64,000 nucleotides of DNA from Coturnix japonica (GCF_001577835.2 NC_029516.1:88111883-88175882); one strand, 5' to 3'. Positions 13,971-25,890 are shown, counted from the stretch's first letter. The notes: generated by a model not told the origin, from the sequence alone. Program-made: numbers and translations.

Positions 13971-16900
13971 GGATACACAAACACATCAAGAAGAAATTGA
14001 ATTGGACTGTTATGAATATTGGAGGTATGAAGAAAAATATCTGCAGGATTTTATATGCAAGAAACAGTCTGTCTACTACTCTCTATCAAAATTGTCACCA
14101 CTTTATTATCAAGCACGAGCCTGCACTACAATTGGCCTTACAGTCAGTTAGCTAAGTGTAACATTTAGGTAGAAAAGCTGCTGTAAATAGCACTTCAGAA
14201 TTTCTTCCATCCAGGTTTATGTATAAAAAAATCCTTTCCCTCCTAGCAAAAAAAGAAATGTGTGGATAAGGATGATACCTCTTAAGGGACCGTGCCATAC
14301 TCACAGGCACCCACGTGGAAGCCCTGTGCTTTTGATGCAGCTATAATTCATACCAGCAATATGCAGAGTTGTAATAGAAATATGGACATTTCTATATATA
14401 CCAAAAATGAGTAAATAAAAATGATAGCAACTTTTCTTCAAATTTATGGAGGCTGAAACTATTGCAGTTCTGCAGGAAAACATCATGCAATAAAGTGCTT
14501 TCTTCTTGATGAGTACAAAAGTCCTGTTCAAAACCTAAGACATCTTTGCCAACCAGATGTAACTCAAGACACATAGTAAAGACCTAAAACCCTTGCTTTC
14601 TGTGTCATATGCAGGTAACCCTGCCCAAACCATTCACATCTTCCCCCACAGCACTTTCCCTCACCCCTGGCCACATATGAATATGGGAAAAAAATGATAA
14701 TTACATGCAGGTTATATATACAATAAGAAAGATACAATGGAATATGCATGCTTATGGAAAGTTCACTATAAAAAATAGAACAATATCTGTGTTATTTTTC
14801 ATATGTTGAATGTGAATGAGAAAGGAAAGAGTAAGCATACAATGCCCTCAGACCCCATATTATTGAGTATGTGCAGAGTCCATTTTCAGGTTAATCTTTT
14901 CTTATTAGATCTTGAAGTCATTTCCCTTTAATTGAACAAACTTTTATTTACCACTGAATACAGTTTGTGGACAACCAGGCTGATCCTTTCCTCCATTTGG
15001 ATAAAAATCAATGCTTCCTAAAGGTTTCTTGAAACCTAGTGCTAAAAACATCACAAATTAAAACTTAAGCAGAATTATCCAATGAACAATTTATTATATA
15101 AATGTATTACAAAATAATATGGAGATTTTAAGGAAAACATTTGAAATATATTGTTTGTTTTTAATGATATTAATCTTGAGTTGAAATTCATGATTTTTTC
15201 CTTCTTTTAAGAAAGTTATTCACTCTTATTGACTCTTATTAAGCACAATAAAATGGATAGAACAGAAGCAACTCTGCAGTACTGTAGATATTTTGTATTT
15301 GCACAATGAAATTTATGAAACTCATGCACTCTCTAGCAACAAAAATTAATTACCAGTGTACAATTGAGTAGTATTTCCCATTTTTTGCACAAGATTGGAT
15401 TCTGAACTACACTAATATAAACAGTGCACCACAGTAGAAAAATCCAAACTTCTCCTGTCCCATGAGAGAGAGATTTAGCTCAATCTGACCTATCTTTCTT
15501 TTTAGCTTTCTTATTTACTTAATGGGAGCATTACAAATAATTGGTATTTTACAGCTTCATATATAAGTTTGTATAGTAAGATGCTATATATTAGTACCAT
15601 TAAAGAAACTGATGGGAAATTTGTGACAAGTGTGGTAGATTTGAAAGGTTTGCTTCTATTTTTGGGAAGAAAACAAAACCAGATTATTGTATAGATGAAG
15701 CAGACTACAACATTCTTACAATAATGAGATTCTATTTTGAATTGTAAGCAGTAGATCTGTGCAGTGATAGAACTGAGTCTGGTTTTCTGAGAACAGACTT
15801 TAATTAGGTGATAATGACTGAATTTCAACATACAGGTTCAATGACTCTATCATAATAAGAGGATATTCATGCTAAACTATTTTGCAAAGAATAATCTTGT
15901 AAATTAATGCAATGTGTGCAGTTTTATTCAATGTGCAAAGTTCTTTTTTTGTTTTGATTCAGAAGTCATATACTATAACAAAACAGACATAAATGACTAC
16001 ACTTGCATGGCATTCAATAGACTCATGACTCCAAAGTTATCTACATGTACCTTTAGTTAGCTGTTGGAAATGAGAGCTACTCCAATACTTTCAGGTTCAG
16101 TTATTGAAATGAAACAATAACAGGTCATGAATGCTTAGTTCATAAGTGAAGATGAGTCTCATTTACTTGAGAAACATACCATAATAACATGCAAGAGACT
16201 TTAACAGCATACATGTTGTCAAGAGTCAAGAGCCCAGAAATCCACACAACAACACAAAACTACTGCAACGCTATATGGATGTTCCCAAAACAGCTTAACA
16301 ATTCCCTTTCCCTTTTCTGCCTTTCCTCAAGTTGAAATAGTAAAGTTCAAGTTACCATCAGTATCCGTATGAATTACATCAACGAATTGTGCATCAGTAC
16401 GATCCAATCTGTCCTCTGGTAGTACACTATTGAACAAAGGGCCTGCTGGATCAAGACCTGCATAAAAATAATGCTAGCATTACACATTCTAATGTCTGTT
16501 TCTAAAGTTACACTCAAGACTGACGTTAGAGTATTATTTATTATTGACTCACACATTTTTTTAGGAGTAATGATAATAAGAAAAAACATAGTTTCCAGTT
16601 TTCTACATGCTAAGCAAAGCATGAGGTCCTAGCACAGGAGTAATGAACCCAGATCTTTGAATTTCTCTCTCTTCTAGTATGTTGTGCTCATCTCCCCATT
16701 CTCCAGAAGAACTACAAGCAAATTATATTAAGGATCAAATCAGATGAATTCATTTTCTCTTTTCCCCCAGAAAATATCATTCCTAATATATATTTCATAA
16801 GAATAAAAATGTAATGAAACGTAACTACTCTTGCCACCAGAACTCAAGATGGAGATAGCTTGGATGGAGACAACTTCAAGCAAGCCTCAATCATTTCACA

Positions 16901-18937
16901 GGTTAGTATTAGAATTTGTAACAGTTGTTATAGAAAAATAAGTGAAATGCTAGTTTTTTTATCACATTTTAATCTGAAGAAGATTTGGAAATCTTAGACT
17001 CCATCAACTATGCAGAAACTCAGCATATTGCTTAAGTGATATTTGGATGTAACATTCAGTTTTCATTTGGGAGACTAGAAGTGAACAAATTGGGAATTTA
17101 AAACTGTAACTTATGTCCTTAAGGAAGAATCTATTTTTATTTTTTTCACTTATACAATTGATGCATTTTCCTTATTGTATGTTCCTAAATAATCAGTACT
17201 TATATGTCATTATTTCAGTGCTAGAGTCAATATGATCCACAACTATGATGAGCAAGCAAAGTGCATTAGAATACAAGTCTCAGGATTAAAAGCGTTACCC
17301 GTAATTCTGCCAAGTTTGCCTTTATACTTCTGTCCAACAAAACCAGCAATATGAGCCCCCAGACTAACACCAATCATATACATAGAGTCAAGAGAAGCTC
17401 CAGCTGCCTATGAGAAAACAATAGAAAACAAAACACACTCATGGTTAACTAGGCATCAGAAGACTGATTTAACGTTTGCATTTGGCTGATACTCTATATC
17501 TAACTCTAACTTTAAAAACAAATGGAAATTACAAACTTTGTTTCAGTTTGAAATTCTGTACTAGTTATATAATGCAGTAACTATGAAATGCCTATAAGAA
17601 TGTAGAAAGGAAGCCTGAGTCACATTTCTTCCAGTCACACCAGCTTATTTGAAGAAGGAGAACACAAAGACAGAAGAGGAAGACAATCACCAGATACAAG
17701 AAAAATGAACCAAAATCACAGACTAGGGGGAAAAAACCTTCTGCTTTATCTTTCCTGAAAAATAGATAAAAATACTATACCATTAACAAAGCTCAGATGA
17801 ATAATGGTGTCTGATGTTCACTTGTAGGAAAGGCCTAACATGGCCATTCCCCAAGGAAAGCAGTACTCTATTACAATACACCTGTGAGAATATCTGCAAA
17901 ATGATGGGATGACAAGTAGAATCTGAAATTTTAAAGCATCTCAAAATGAATTACCACAGACCTTTCAACAGCTTGCAAGTATGGAACAGATAGCTGGGGG
18001 ATAAATGGAATAAAAGATGCTATAAGATTTTTTATTCATTTGATTACAGATATAAATTTAAGGCCCACTGAAGAACACTGGCACCAAAATTCTTTCATCA
18101 ACCGCCTCTAGAATCCAGAAGTATATGTGACTTTGAGACAAATGTTGATATATGTTGATATATCGATCAGTGATTTTTCTTTTGAAGTCCTCAATTACAG
18201 TAATTTATTAATGGTAAAAATGTGTGATGTTTTGCAATATCTAATTGTTTTGTATTACTTAAATAGCTTTCACTGTACCTTCCCACAGGTGCTTTCTCTG
18301 TTTCCAAAAGACCTAAAAATTCCAGCTGGCTAAAGGAATGAGATGCACTTCTATACATATATTCAGTGAAAGAGAAATGAGAAGGCATGAGAAATTAAAA
18401 TTGCATCCAAAGTTAGTAAATACTTTGTTAAAGGAACATCACTTAATACTGCTCACTGTGCTTCTCTTTAGACATAAATATATTTTAAACACTCATTTTC
18501 ACACAAACTATGCTATTTAAGCTTATTTAGACAGATACAGCTCTATGTCTTACCAGCATCTGGTCAACATAGTTCTTCAGTATTTCTGCAACTTTTCTGC
18601 AGTTTTCAACAGCAGTTGTATAAATCACAGTTGTAGCACCACGATTCCAATCAACTATAATGAGATTAATATCCTCAGAAGACAGTAAGAGCTTCTTCAT
18701 TTCACCTAGCCATGCCGGTTGAGATCCTGTTGGTCTGAAGCCATGAATAACAAAGACAGTTTTCTTGGAGGTATTAAGATACTCAGATGAAGTAACATTA
18801 TGTTCAATGAGTCTCTCAGAACAATCTTGATTTTCCCTTGTGTATAGTAGTAGCTGGACTTGAAGTTCTGTTCCAGACAAAGCATAGCCTATATTAAGAT
18901 CTGTAAATTCAGGACATTTTTCCTCCTCATCTGAAAA

Positions 18938-18969
<32 letters not shown>

Positions 18970-20020
18970 CTAAATATTAGACCGTAATCTGGAGAGTCAT
19001 GATGAAATATGAAATATCACATGAAATATCGCCTCTTCACTTTCTTTTCTACATTCACCCACTAAATGTGAAGAATCTGCACTGTATTCACTACAGGTCT
19101 TTGGAATGACGTGCCAGAATGAGTACTGAATGTCAAAGAACCAGAGTTAAACTATTTACTTTGCAGACATCACTATGTTCTTCCAAACAAATATGAAACC
19201 AAGCTTTCTAAATATTTCTGAACTATAATTGTTTCGAATTACAAATTCGCATCTAGTGTTGATAAAATCATTGGCTTAACCATCAAATGTAGGTTCTTCC
19301 TTTATCACAACCAGTGTGTGATGTATAAAACAGGAAGACTGCTGTGTTTTTTTCTTCCCCTTTTCTGCCAGGGGTGTGAAAGTTCCTAACTCTTACACCT
19401 TATTGGCTGTTCTACCAACAAGAAACAATAAAGAATGATCCAGCATCCTTCTCTAATTGTGGACTGACCCAATTACACCATTACCAACAAATAAAGAAAC
19501 AAAGGATACTGTTCTGGATCTGAAAAAAATAAGAAGCTGTAAGATTGTTGCACATAGGGGACATAAGAAAACACACAGTGTTTAGCATTTCTATACTCAG
19601 ACAATTGTGGTACAAGAGCTTAAGCTTTAGATAAGTCAGGACCAACATAAGGATGGAGATTTCCAAGAGTCTATGAAGATTTCTATTTTTTCCTGTGTAC
19701 ATATCAATACCAATCCATAAAGAATTAGAAAAGAACCTTTAGCTATTGAGGTGATACCACATGGAAAGTGACTTCAGGATTCTGGGCACAGCTCCTTTGC
19801 CTGTTCTTCTGTATGCTCACTCCTGTTCTTCTGTATGCTCACTCCAGATTCTCTACACTTTTAGCCATTTTATGAGCAAATAAATTTGGGCCAGTCTCTG
19901 GACCTCTAGTGGGCTACTTCATATAAAGTCAATATTCACGCCATTACCCATTCTGTGAAACAAGAGACAGCCAAATTCTAGAAAGCAAAACTAGGAAGAG
20001 GAATAGTGCCTACTCAGTTC

Positions 20021-20057
<37 letters not shown>

Positions 20058-22192
20058 CTTGATTTTCTTAGTAATTTTTTAGTTAAGGGGGAGATAGTTC
20101 CAGCTCATCTTTTACCAGCATGCAATCAAATCCAGTATAGTTGTGCATCTTCTCAGACACAGAACCCCCTACAGTTTATAAAGTTTTTCAAAGGATGCAA
20201 GCACAAGGTGTAACAAAGCAACTGAAAAATATATTTGATATCATAGTGTGGATCTAAAAGCTGAGTAATATTTGCATAACTTAACTACCAAACTTAAGAT
20301 GCAGTAAAGATGCAGTGAGAAAACTAATAATACTAACTTATGAAACACTAATTTCAGAGAACTAACTTAGTTCCTAAAACAACACTATTTGAGGAAACTA
20401 GACCAGTCACCTCTAGGACAAACCCAATGTCTACAGTGACTTCAGCAGTCACCACTGGAATGAGCAGCAGAAAAAACAATGGAAATTTGCAAACCTGAAT
20501 GGAATTAAAGTTACAGCATTTAAGGAGTGACCTGAAACTTACTGTCTCACATTGACAAGACAACAGTTTCGTGCCCATTATTACCTTATAATTAAAGACA
20601 ATACCTGTAAGAATAGAATCTGAAAAATATTAAAGTTGCCCATATTTCAAAACTAATATCACAGTTCTCTTAAGATAGACATTGAATCATTTAAATAACT
20701 TTTATTGTGATTACTGGACAGGTTATTGACTAACTGCTGATACAGGAAGACAACTCAAACTCGTTGTAGAAATTTATCCAAGAAAAATTCTGGAATCAAG
20801 AACTGCTCAGCTGTCTTGAATTTAGTGGAAGTGGTATTCAAGAACCTGGCAAAATGTTATACAATTGATATGATTCTGAAATGGTATAAGAACATTTCAC
20901 GTTTATGTCTAGTTTTCATACAATAATAAATGACAACAAAACTAAAAATTCAAACACACAAGCATCACATACAAACTATATAATAATAGAACAGGCACTT
21001 TGTTACATTTTTGCTAATCAAATTCATAGGTAAAGTATGAAATTATTTCATTTTTTTCCCTAATATTCTTAAATCCAAGCTCTGTCCCTGATCCTTACAA
21101 TGTAATTCCTACATTTCTAACATGCAAATGAATTCTAATAAGATATCGTAAATGTCGACAAGTTTCTTCATATTACTCTAAATGTTTTGATTTCTTGTCG
21201 CATTATCTGGTTCGCAGAAATAATCGTTCACTTTTTCTAAATCAATTGAATGACACTGACATACAACAGAGATGCAGTCTGGTTCATGTAAAGGAGAAAA
21301 GTATCATAAGGAATGCATTTTAACTGATGAAACCTATTTACTTGCTGAGAAACATGAAACAGAAGAAAACTCATTTACTTAAGTCTGAGAAATGGGAGCA
21401 GAATCATTGAGTGAAAAGTGAATAGAGAAAAATGGTTACAGTGAATTAGGTAAGTACTATACATAAACATTCAGATTCACTGTTTTAAATTGTTTAGTAA
21501 TGAATCATTAAGGGGACTTTTTTCAAATGTCTCTTTGTCTTTGACACCTGGAAGCAATACCCAGCTGCCCTTTGTGCACATTTGTGGGAGTAATCAAACA
21601 CACTTTTCTGTACAATGAGAAAATACAAACAGGGGTTGGGCAGTTAAATATGCAGCTTAAATCAGTTAGAACACACTTTCAACTTTCCTGTGTATGTTTG
21701 TAGCCATCGTGTCTTAAGTTCACATGGCCTTCCTGTAACTAAATTTTACTATTTAAAATATAACACTTAACTTGAAAAGCTGTCAACATAGCAAATTGCC
21801 AATAAACTCCAAACGTACTTTAATATGCTAGATCTAGTTTACAATTAGCTCTGTACAAGGTGCACATACCTGAGCATGACTCTGTACAAAGTACAGCGAG
21901 AGATAAAGTATCAGACTTTGTTCTATTTACTTTAAAATAAGAACCTTTGGCTGAGTTTCAAACTGATCAAATTCTCTTCACCAACCCTCTGCTTCATTAT
22001 GCACACTACACAGGATTTAGTCTTTTGGCCAACTTAAATAAAGAAATGTTAGTTTTCGTTACCTTAATAGAGCCCTGAGTCCATATCACAGACAAGAAGA
22101 TAATAGTTCTTACCTGATTCCACACAGTACACAAAACAGATGAAGAAAAACAACTTTAACATGCGGAAACGGAGAAAAGTACTATGTAACAT
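5534..22192 (-). CDS. LIPI: LIPI, lipase member I (phosphatidic-acid-selective phospholipase A1), ten coding exons
   Basis: The family hydrolyses the sn-1 acyl chain of phosphatidic acid to give 2-acyl lysophosphatidic acid, at the outer cell surface or after secretion. Coding exons joined on the minus strand are 22192-22114, 18930-18554, 17407-17299, 16457-16356, 15041-14952, 13800-13633, 12154-12062, 9532-9421, 9059-8886 and 5621-5534: 1,392 nt, 463 residues, no stop, every junction GT-AG and in phase. The product has an N-terminal signal peptide, the nucleophile elbow GVSLG (Ser167), Asp191 in GLDPAG and His261 in KCDHQRS. The Ser-Asp-His spacing (24 and 70 residues) equals that of human LIPH. 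The short lid lies between cysteines in [13 protein letters not shown], as in PA-PLA1 enzymes rather than triglyceride lipases. The C-terminal part has the family block [20 protein letters not shown] is the close alternative by sequence; adjacency to RBM11 and ABCC13 decides for LIPI. A second in-frame Met (codon 11) may be the true start, giving 453 residues. Confidence 0.93.
7642..7870. repeat. (GGGAA)n pentanucleotide array in LIPI 3' flank/intron 9
   Basis: About 230 bases of GGGAA units on the plus strand, with interruptions near 7686-7690, 7713-7735 and 7838-7850. It lies in LIPI intron 9. The array runs directly into the 3' end of a minus-strand CR1 fragment at about 7872. The repeated G-triplets could support quadruplex folding. 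Confidence 0.95.
7872..8080 (-). mobile_element. CR1 LINE 3' fragment
   Basis: It begins TTGGAAGGGACCTTCAAAGG, which is the reverse complement of the CR1 3' end, followed by the CR1 segment with CTCTTGAACACTGACAGGCA. It is 5'-truncated as usual for CR1. The terminal ATTCTATG octamers are replaced by the GGGAA array. Confidence 0.8.
8886..9059 (-). CDS. LIPI: LIPI coding exon 9
   Basis: A 174-nt exon coding for the C-terminal region, including [16 protein letters not shown] and [18 protein letters not shown]. The acceptor is TTCTTTAG and the donor GAAAG|GTGAGT. Confidence 0.92.
9421..9532 (-). CDS. LIPI: LIPI coding exon 8
   Basis: A 112-nt exon coding for [34 protein letters not shown] and QTN. 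It matches the C-terminal beta-sandwich block of LIPH and LIPI. The donor is AATAG|GTATGT. Confidence 0.93.
12062..12154 (-). CDS. LIPI: LIPI coding exon 7
   Basis: A 93-nt exon coding for [20 protein letters not shown] and on to DPFC, where the C-terminal region begins. The acceptor is AATTTCAG and the donor TGCA|GTGAGT. Confidence 0.92.
13633..13800 (-). CDS. LIPI: LIPI coding exon 6 (catalytic histidine and lid)
   Basis: A 168-nt exon with [12 protein letters not shown] (His261) and the short cysteine-bounded lid [13 protein letters not shown]. The acceptor is CCTGAAG. A second TTTCAG eight bases further in would put a stop in frame, so the outer site is used. Confidence 0.93.
13946..13971. 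repeat. Poly(A) tract in LIPI intron 5
   Basis: About 26 uninterrupted A residues on the plus strand, 146 bases upstream (in transcript order) of LIPI exon 6. On the LIPI strand it is a T-run in the acceptor-side part of the intron. No recognisable element precedes it. Confidence 0.85.
14952..15041 (-). CDS. LIPI: LIPI coding exon 5
   Basis: A 90-nt exon coding for [17 protein letters not shown] and then the DQPGCP turn, a highly conserved lipase segment. The acceptor TTTTTAG and the phase-1 donor AGTG|GTAAAT fit both neighbours. Confidence 0.93.
16356..16457 (-). CDS. LIPI: LIPI coding exon 4 (catalytic aspartate)
   Basis: A 102-nt exon with GLDPAGPLF (catalytic Asp191) and the family block [13 protein letters not shown]. 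The acceptor is TTTATGCAG and the donor GATG|GTAACT. Confidence 0.94.
17299..17407 (-). CDS. LIPI: LIPI coding exon 3 (catalytic serine)
   Basis: A 109-nt exon with [14 protein letters not shown], the GxSxG nucleophile elbow (Ser167). It ends in phase 1 at ACGG|GTAACG. Confidence 0.94.
18554..18930 (-). CDS. LIPI: LIPI coding exon 2
   Basis: At 377 nt this is the largest LIPI exon, covering residues 27-152. It starts [15 protein letters not shown] and carries the lipase core strands, including TVFVIHGF (oxyanion region) and [11 protein letters not shown]. The donor is CTG|GTAAGA. The acceptor tract is an AAAT microsatellite (TTTA read on this strand). Confidence 0.93.
18934..18968. repeat. 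(AAAT)n microsatellite at the LIPI exon 2 acceptor
   Basis: Eight to nine AAAT units on the plus strand. On the LIPI strand these read TTTA repeats ending TTTTCAG, directly before exon 2, so the array serves as the pyrimidine-rich acceptor tract. Confidence 0.93.
20024..20055. repeat. Poly(A) tract of 32 bases in LIPI intron 1
   Basis: A homopolymer on the plus strand. The DNA before it does not resemble a SINE, CR1 or processed pseudogene that I recognise. Confidence 0.9.
22114..22192 (-). CDS. LIPI: LIPI coding exon 1 (signal peptide)
   Basis: It encodes 26 residues plus one base, ending at a GTAAGA donor. The stretch [16 protein letters not shown] from codon 11 is a compact hydrophobic signal peptide. 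The upstream Met at codon 1 adds ten basic/hydrophobic residues, so either Met could be used. A weak acceptor-like TTTCAG lies directly before the first ATG, so a separate 5' UTR exon is possible. Confidence 0.85.
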
Positions 22193-22220
22193 CCTGAAAT
22201 GAGTGACAAGCTAAATGCTT

Positions 22221-22229
22221 CCTTATAGC
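22221..22229 (-). promoter_or_regulatory. Possible LIPI TATA-like element
   Basis: The minus strand reads GCTATAAGG about 30 bases before the first LIPI ATG. If used, it would give a 5' UTR of only a few bases before Met1, or about 35 bases before Met11, which favours Met11. No CpG island is present, consistent with a tissue-restricted gene. Confidence 0.3.
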
Positions 22230-22659
22230 ATGCTAGATTTTTAACTTAACTGAATGCTACTGATGAAGTAGGTTACATGGAGATTAGGAAGCAGAAAGTA
22301 AAACTGTGGTCAAACTTCTGCAATTCATGACTCCTCCTATTGAATGACTTCAGAAGGTAGGGTGGTTTCTGGGCTTTCAGTGTTGGGACTATTTTTTTAA
22401 TCTATTTCCCCCTCTCTTTGGTTATCACCAGGTTGACACGTAAGCAATTGACGTTACATATCACTGACAACTCCATTACACCCATGGAACTTAGGAAGCA
22501 GAGTGACTACGTGTACATCACATTAGATGCTCACCATGTATGCTTTTTTTCAAGTCTGTCACTCGTGTAATTAGGAACACTGAGCTGGGTAAAAGATACT
22601 TGCCACAAAAAGACATTGGGGTGACAGAAGAATTTTTCTATAAGAACTTGAAAATAATC

Positions 22660-22722
22660 AGAGAATCATAAAATCATATTCTGAGTTGGAAAAGACCTAC
22701 AGGTATCATCAATTTCAACTAA
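22660..22722 (-). mobile_element. CR1 3' tail fragment
   Basis: It contains AGAATCATAAAATCATATTC followed by GAGTTGGAAAAGACCTACAG, the reverse complement of a CR1 3' terminus. It is very short and abuts the next CR1 copy. Confidence 0.7.
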
Positions 22723-22726
22723 AAGA

Positions 22727-23240
22727 ATCATAGAATTATAAATGGTATAGGTTGGGAAGGACCTTAAAGAACATCTAGTTCAAACTTCACTGCTGGGGGC
22801 AGTGTTGCCACCCACCAGCTCAGGCTGCCCAGCACCCCATCCAGCCTGGTCTTGAACACCTCCTAAGATGGGGTATCCACAGTTCCTCTGCACAACCTGT
22901 TCCAGTGCCTCATCTGAGTAAAGCAAAATTCCTCCTAATATCTAATTTTAATCTCCCCTTTCTTAGTTTAACACTATTCCCTCTTGTTGCCTATGCTATT
23001 TGCCCATGTAAAAAGTCAGTCTCCCTTCTATTTATAAGCTCCCCTAAATGCTTCTTGAACACCAGCAAGTTTGCTTCCATGACTGCAGGTCTAGGGAGCC
23101 TGCTCCAGTGCCAAGCCATCCTCTCCATTAAGAACCTTTTCCTAATATTCAACCTCTACCAGCACAATGCAGAGAGGGACAGTCCCTTACCTCAAATGAC
23201 TAGCAATTCAGATCCTATATACCATACCCCAGGGTATGGT
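22727..23240 (-). mobile_element. CR1 LINE 3' region, probably two overlapping copies
   Basis: It starts with AGAATCATAGAATTATAAAT and GGTTGGGAAGGACCTTAAAG, then CACCTCCTAAGATGGGG, the usual reversed CR1 tail. From about 23,057 a second CTTGAACACC...CTCCAGTGCC segment repeats the same CR1 region, suggesting two joined copies or one insertion beside another. Confidence 0.85.
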
Positions 23241-23339
23241 TGGCTCTTTTCAATATAGCCAGATGTTACAAGAAAATCTTACTGGACACAAGCAAACAAC
23301 AGTTAGGCAGCCTCCATATAAATGCCACTGAAAACGCTT

Positions 23340-23935
23340 GATACTGGAACCAGTAATGAGCTCCTGGAAAACATCAAAAGAGGCATAGCCAGCACAGCTG
23401 GGAAGTGATTTTCCCCTTCTACTCTGCCCTTGTAAGTCCCCACCAGGAGTTCTGCATCCAAGCCTGGGGGCCCCAGTAGAAGAAGGATGCAGAGTTGTTG
23501 GAGCCGGTCCAGTGCGGGGCCATGAAGATGATCAAAAGACTGGAGTACCTCTCCTATGAACAAAGGTTGAAGGAGTTGGGCTTGTTTAGATTGGACAGAA
23601 GAAAGCTCCAGGGAGACTTAATTGCCACCTTCCACTACTAAAATGGAGCTTATAGGCAGGAAGAGAACTGTTTCTACATAGCCTGATAGTGATAGGACAG
23701 GGATGAATGGGAAATTTAGGTTAAATGTTAGGAAAAAGCTCTTTACTCAGAGAGTAGTGAGGCACTGGCACAAGCTGTCCAGAGGGACTGTGGAGGCATT
23801 CAAGGCCAGGCTGGATGGAATCATGGGCAAGCCTGATTTATTGGTTGGCAACCCTGCTCACAGCAGGGGGGTTGGAACTCGGTGATCTTTAAGGTCCCCT
23901 TCAACTTAAGCTATTCAATGATCTATGATCTGCTG
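23340..23935 (+). mobile_element. CR1 LINE 3' region, plus orientation
   Basis: Plus-strand CR1 landmarks in order: CTGCATCCAAGCCTGGGGGC, GGAGTACCTCTCCTATGAAC, GAGGCACTGGCACAAGCTGT, CAAGGCCAGGCTGGATGG, then TTAAGGTCCCCTTCAACTTA and a decayed ATTC-type tail. It faces the minus CR1 copies next to it. Confidence 0.9.
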
Positions 23936-25379
23936 TATCTACATAAGAACCTGTCACTGATCTTAGAAGAAAATCTTATATATGCACCTTTACATATAAC
24001 TAGTGCCATTGTTCTTATACCTACACTTTGCTCTTTTACAAAATTAAGATCCTTCTAAGGTAAAAACCAGCTAACATGTCTGTTAAGTACCTTGCCTATG
24101 TTGATAGAATCAATAAAATATCACCTACATTAATATAGCAACTAATGAAAAAGAATTTAACTTTTTAAAGTCCTCAGAAATAAAGATCTGGAAAAGTTTT
24201 CAGCACCAAATGAACACTCAGAAAATGCTGCCGTATCAATCAGCTTGTTGAACTAGTACTTGTGGGACAGACCACTGTCACATTTTGTTCACCAACAGTG
24301 ACACTCACACCACTTGGAAATTCATGAATCTGAACTACTGTTTACATAGTGGCTTCCACTGGCATCCCACTACCACAAATCCCACAAGAGGACGGTGAGC
24401 TTCAGATAACAAGTTCACAATCAGATGTGAGAGCCTTGAAGTTCAGGTGTTATTCATGCCTCTTCACTGCATATTCTGTACTATGCTTTTCTTGGGTTAC
24501 ATTCTTCTTGCATTAGAATTCATAGTTATCTGCTTCCAAAGTGGCCTGTGCAAACCACTTGAGGATCACTGCACTGTCTCGTAAGTACCCTGCATGAGTA
24601 CCAGGAGCTCAGAAATGTAAAGGTAGTCCTCTCCTGAATGAACTGCAGTGCATTTGGGAGAGCCCACAGTCATTATATCAGTCATTATAAAAACCCAAAA
24701 GACTTTCCAAGTATTCCAACTAAAAAATACCTGTAAGCTTCATTTTATTGTGGTGCAAGACTTAAATTTACAGATAAGAAAACAGCACTCTTTGACTTCA
24801 TTTCCTTCCCCCCAAGATGCTGATAAAATAACAGCCAAAAATATTATGGAATCCTGGCATGGCTTTCAAAATTAAGATAAATTCTCATGCAAACTGTAAC
24901 ATCCTGATCTGCAGCTACATGTATTTCCCCTTCTACTGAAGAATGCCCCAATCTTGGAAAACATTCTGAGAAGAATTCTGATTTCTCTTGTGAACCAAGG
25001 CAGTTCTCTGGAACAAATACTGACCCTTCTCTACCTGTGAGTTTTGAGTGCTTTTTGAGTGCTACTTCTTTCCAGGTGAGATGAAATCAAACTTGTTTTC
25101 TGCTAAAAATAACCAGCTATTAGCTGAGACCTGACAGGTCAGTAACAGAACCTTCATGAGAAATTAATGGTATTGAGGCGAAGCACACAGTCAAAGCTTG
25201 AGAAAAGAATAAACTCATTGAAAAGATTTCTTATGCTGCTGTTTGGAAATGTACTCCTTTGGAAAATGAAAAAAAAAAAAAAAGAAAAACAAACAAACAA
25301 ACAAAAAAAACCACCTTTAAAGATATGTACGGAATGCTATACTGCTGTATGTGTGTGCATGCTTGAAAGCTGATTGTAG
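23936..25379. other. LIPI-RBM11 intergenic stretch
   Basis: No gene, RNA or repeat recognised except an A-rich low-complexity patch at about 25,268-25,313. It separates the LIPI 5' end from RBM11 on the opposite strand. Confidence 0.6.
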
Positions 25380-25890
25380 CAATCAGATAAGGACCTGGCT
25401 GTACTGGTAGACTGGCAAGCCGGACATGAGCCAACAATGTGCCCTCACAGACCACAAAGTCAACTGCTTCCTGGGCTGCATCAAAAGAAGCATGGCCAGA
25501 AGGTTGAAAGGAGGTGATCCTGCCCCTCTGCTCTGCACTGGTGGGGCCTCACCTGGAATACTGCAGGCAGATGTGGGGTCTTGAGTACAGGAGAGACACA
25601 GATCTGTTGGAGGGTGTCTACAGGAGGACCACAAAAAGGATGGTTTCAAGGGATGGAAGACCTCTCCTGTGAAGACAGGGTGAGAGAGCTGGGGCTGTTC
25701 AGCCTGTGAAAGAGAAGGCTCTAGGGAGATCTGAGAGAAGCATTTATGTATCTAAAGAGGGACTGTAAGAAAGAATGGGCTCATCTCTTTGGCAGGAATA
25801 AGACATGATAAGACATAGGGAAAAGGTTTCAAACTGAAACAAGGAATATTTATACTGGATATAAGGAAGAAGTTTTTTAAACACTTTATC
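25380..25890 (+). mobile_element. CR1 LINE fragment upstream of RBM11
   Basis: Plus-strand CR1 sequence with GGTGGGGCCTCACCTGGAATA, GGGCTGTTCAGCCTGTG and CTGGATATAAGGAAGAAG. It stops before the usual CR1 3' end, about 130 bases before the RBM11 CpG island. Confidence 0.88.

Noticed and set aside
20024-20055. Poly(A) run as the tail of a processed pseudogene or SINE
   Set aside because: No recognisable gene or SINE body lies before it and I see no flanking duplication.
22905-23258. Plus-strand 117-codon open frame
   Set aside because: It lies wholly inside CR1 sequence in antisense orientation.
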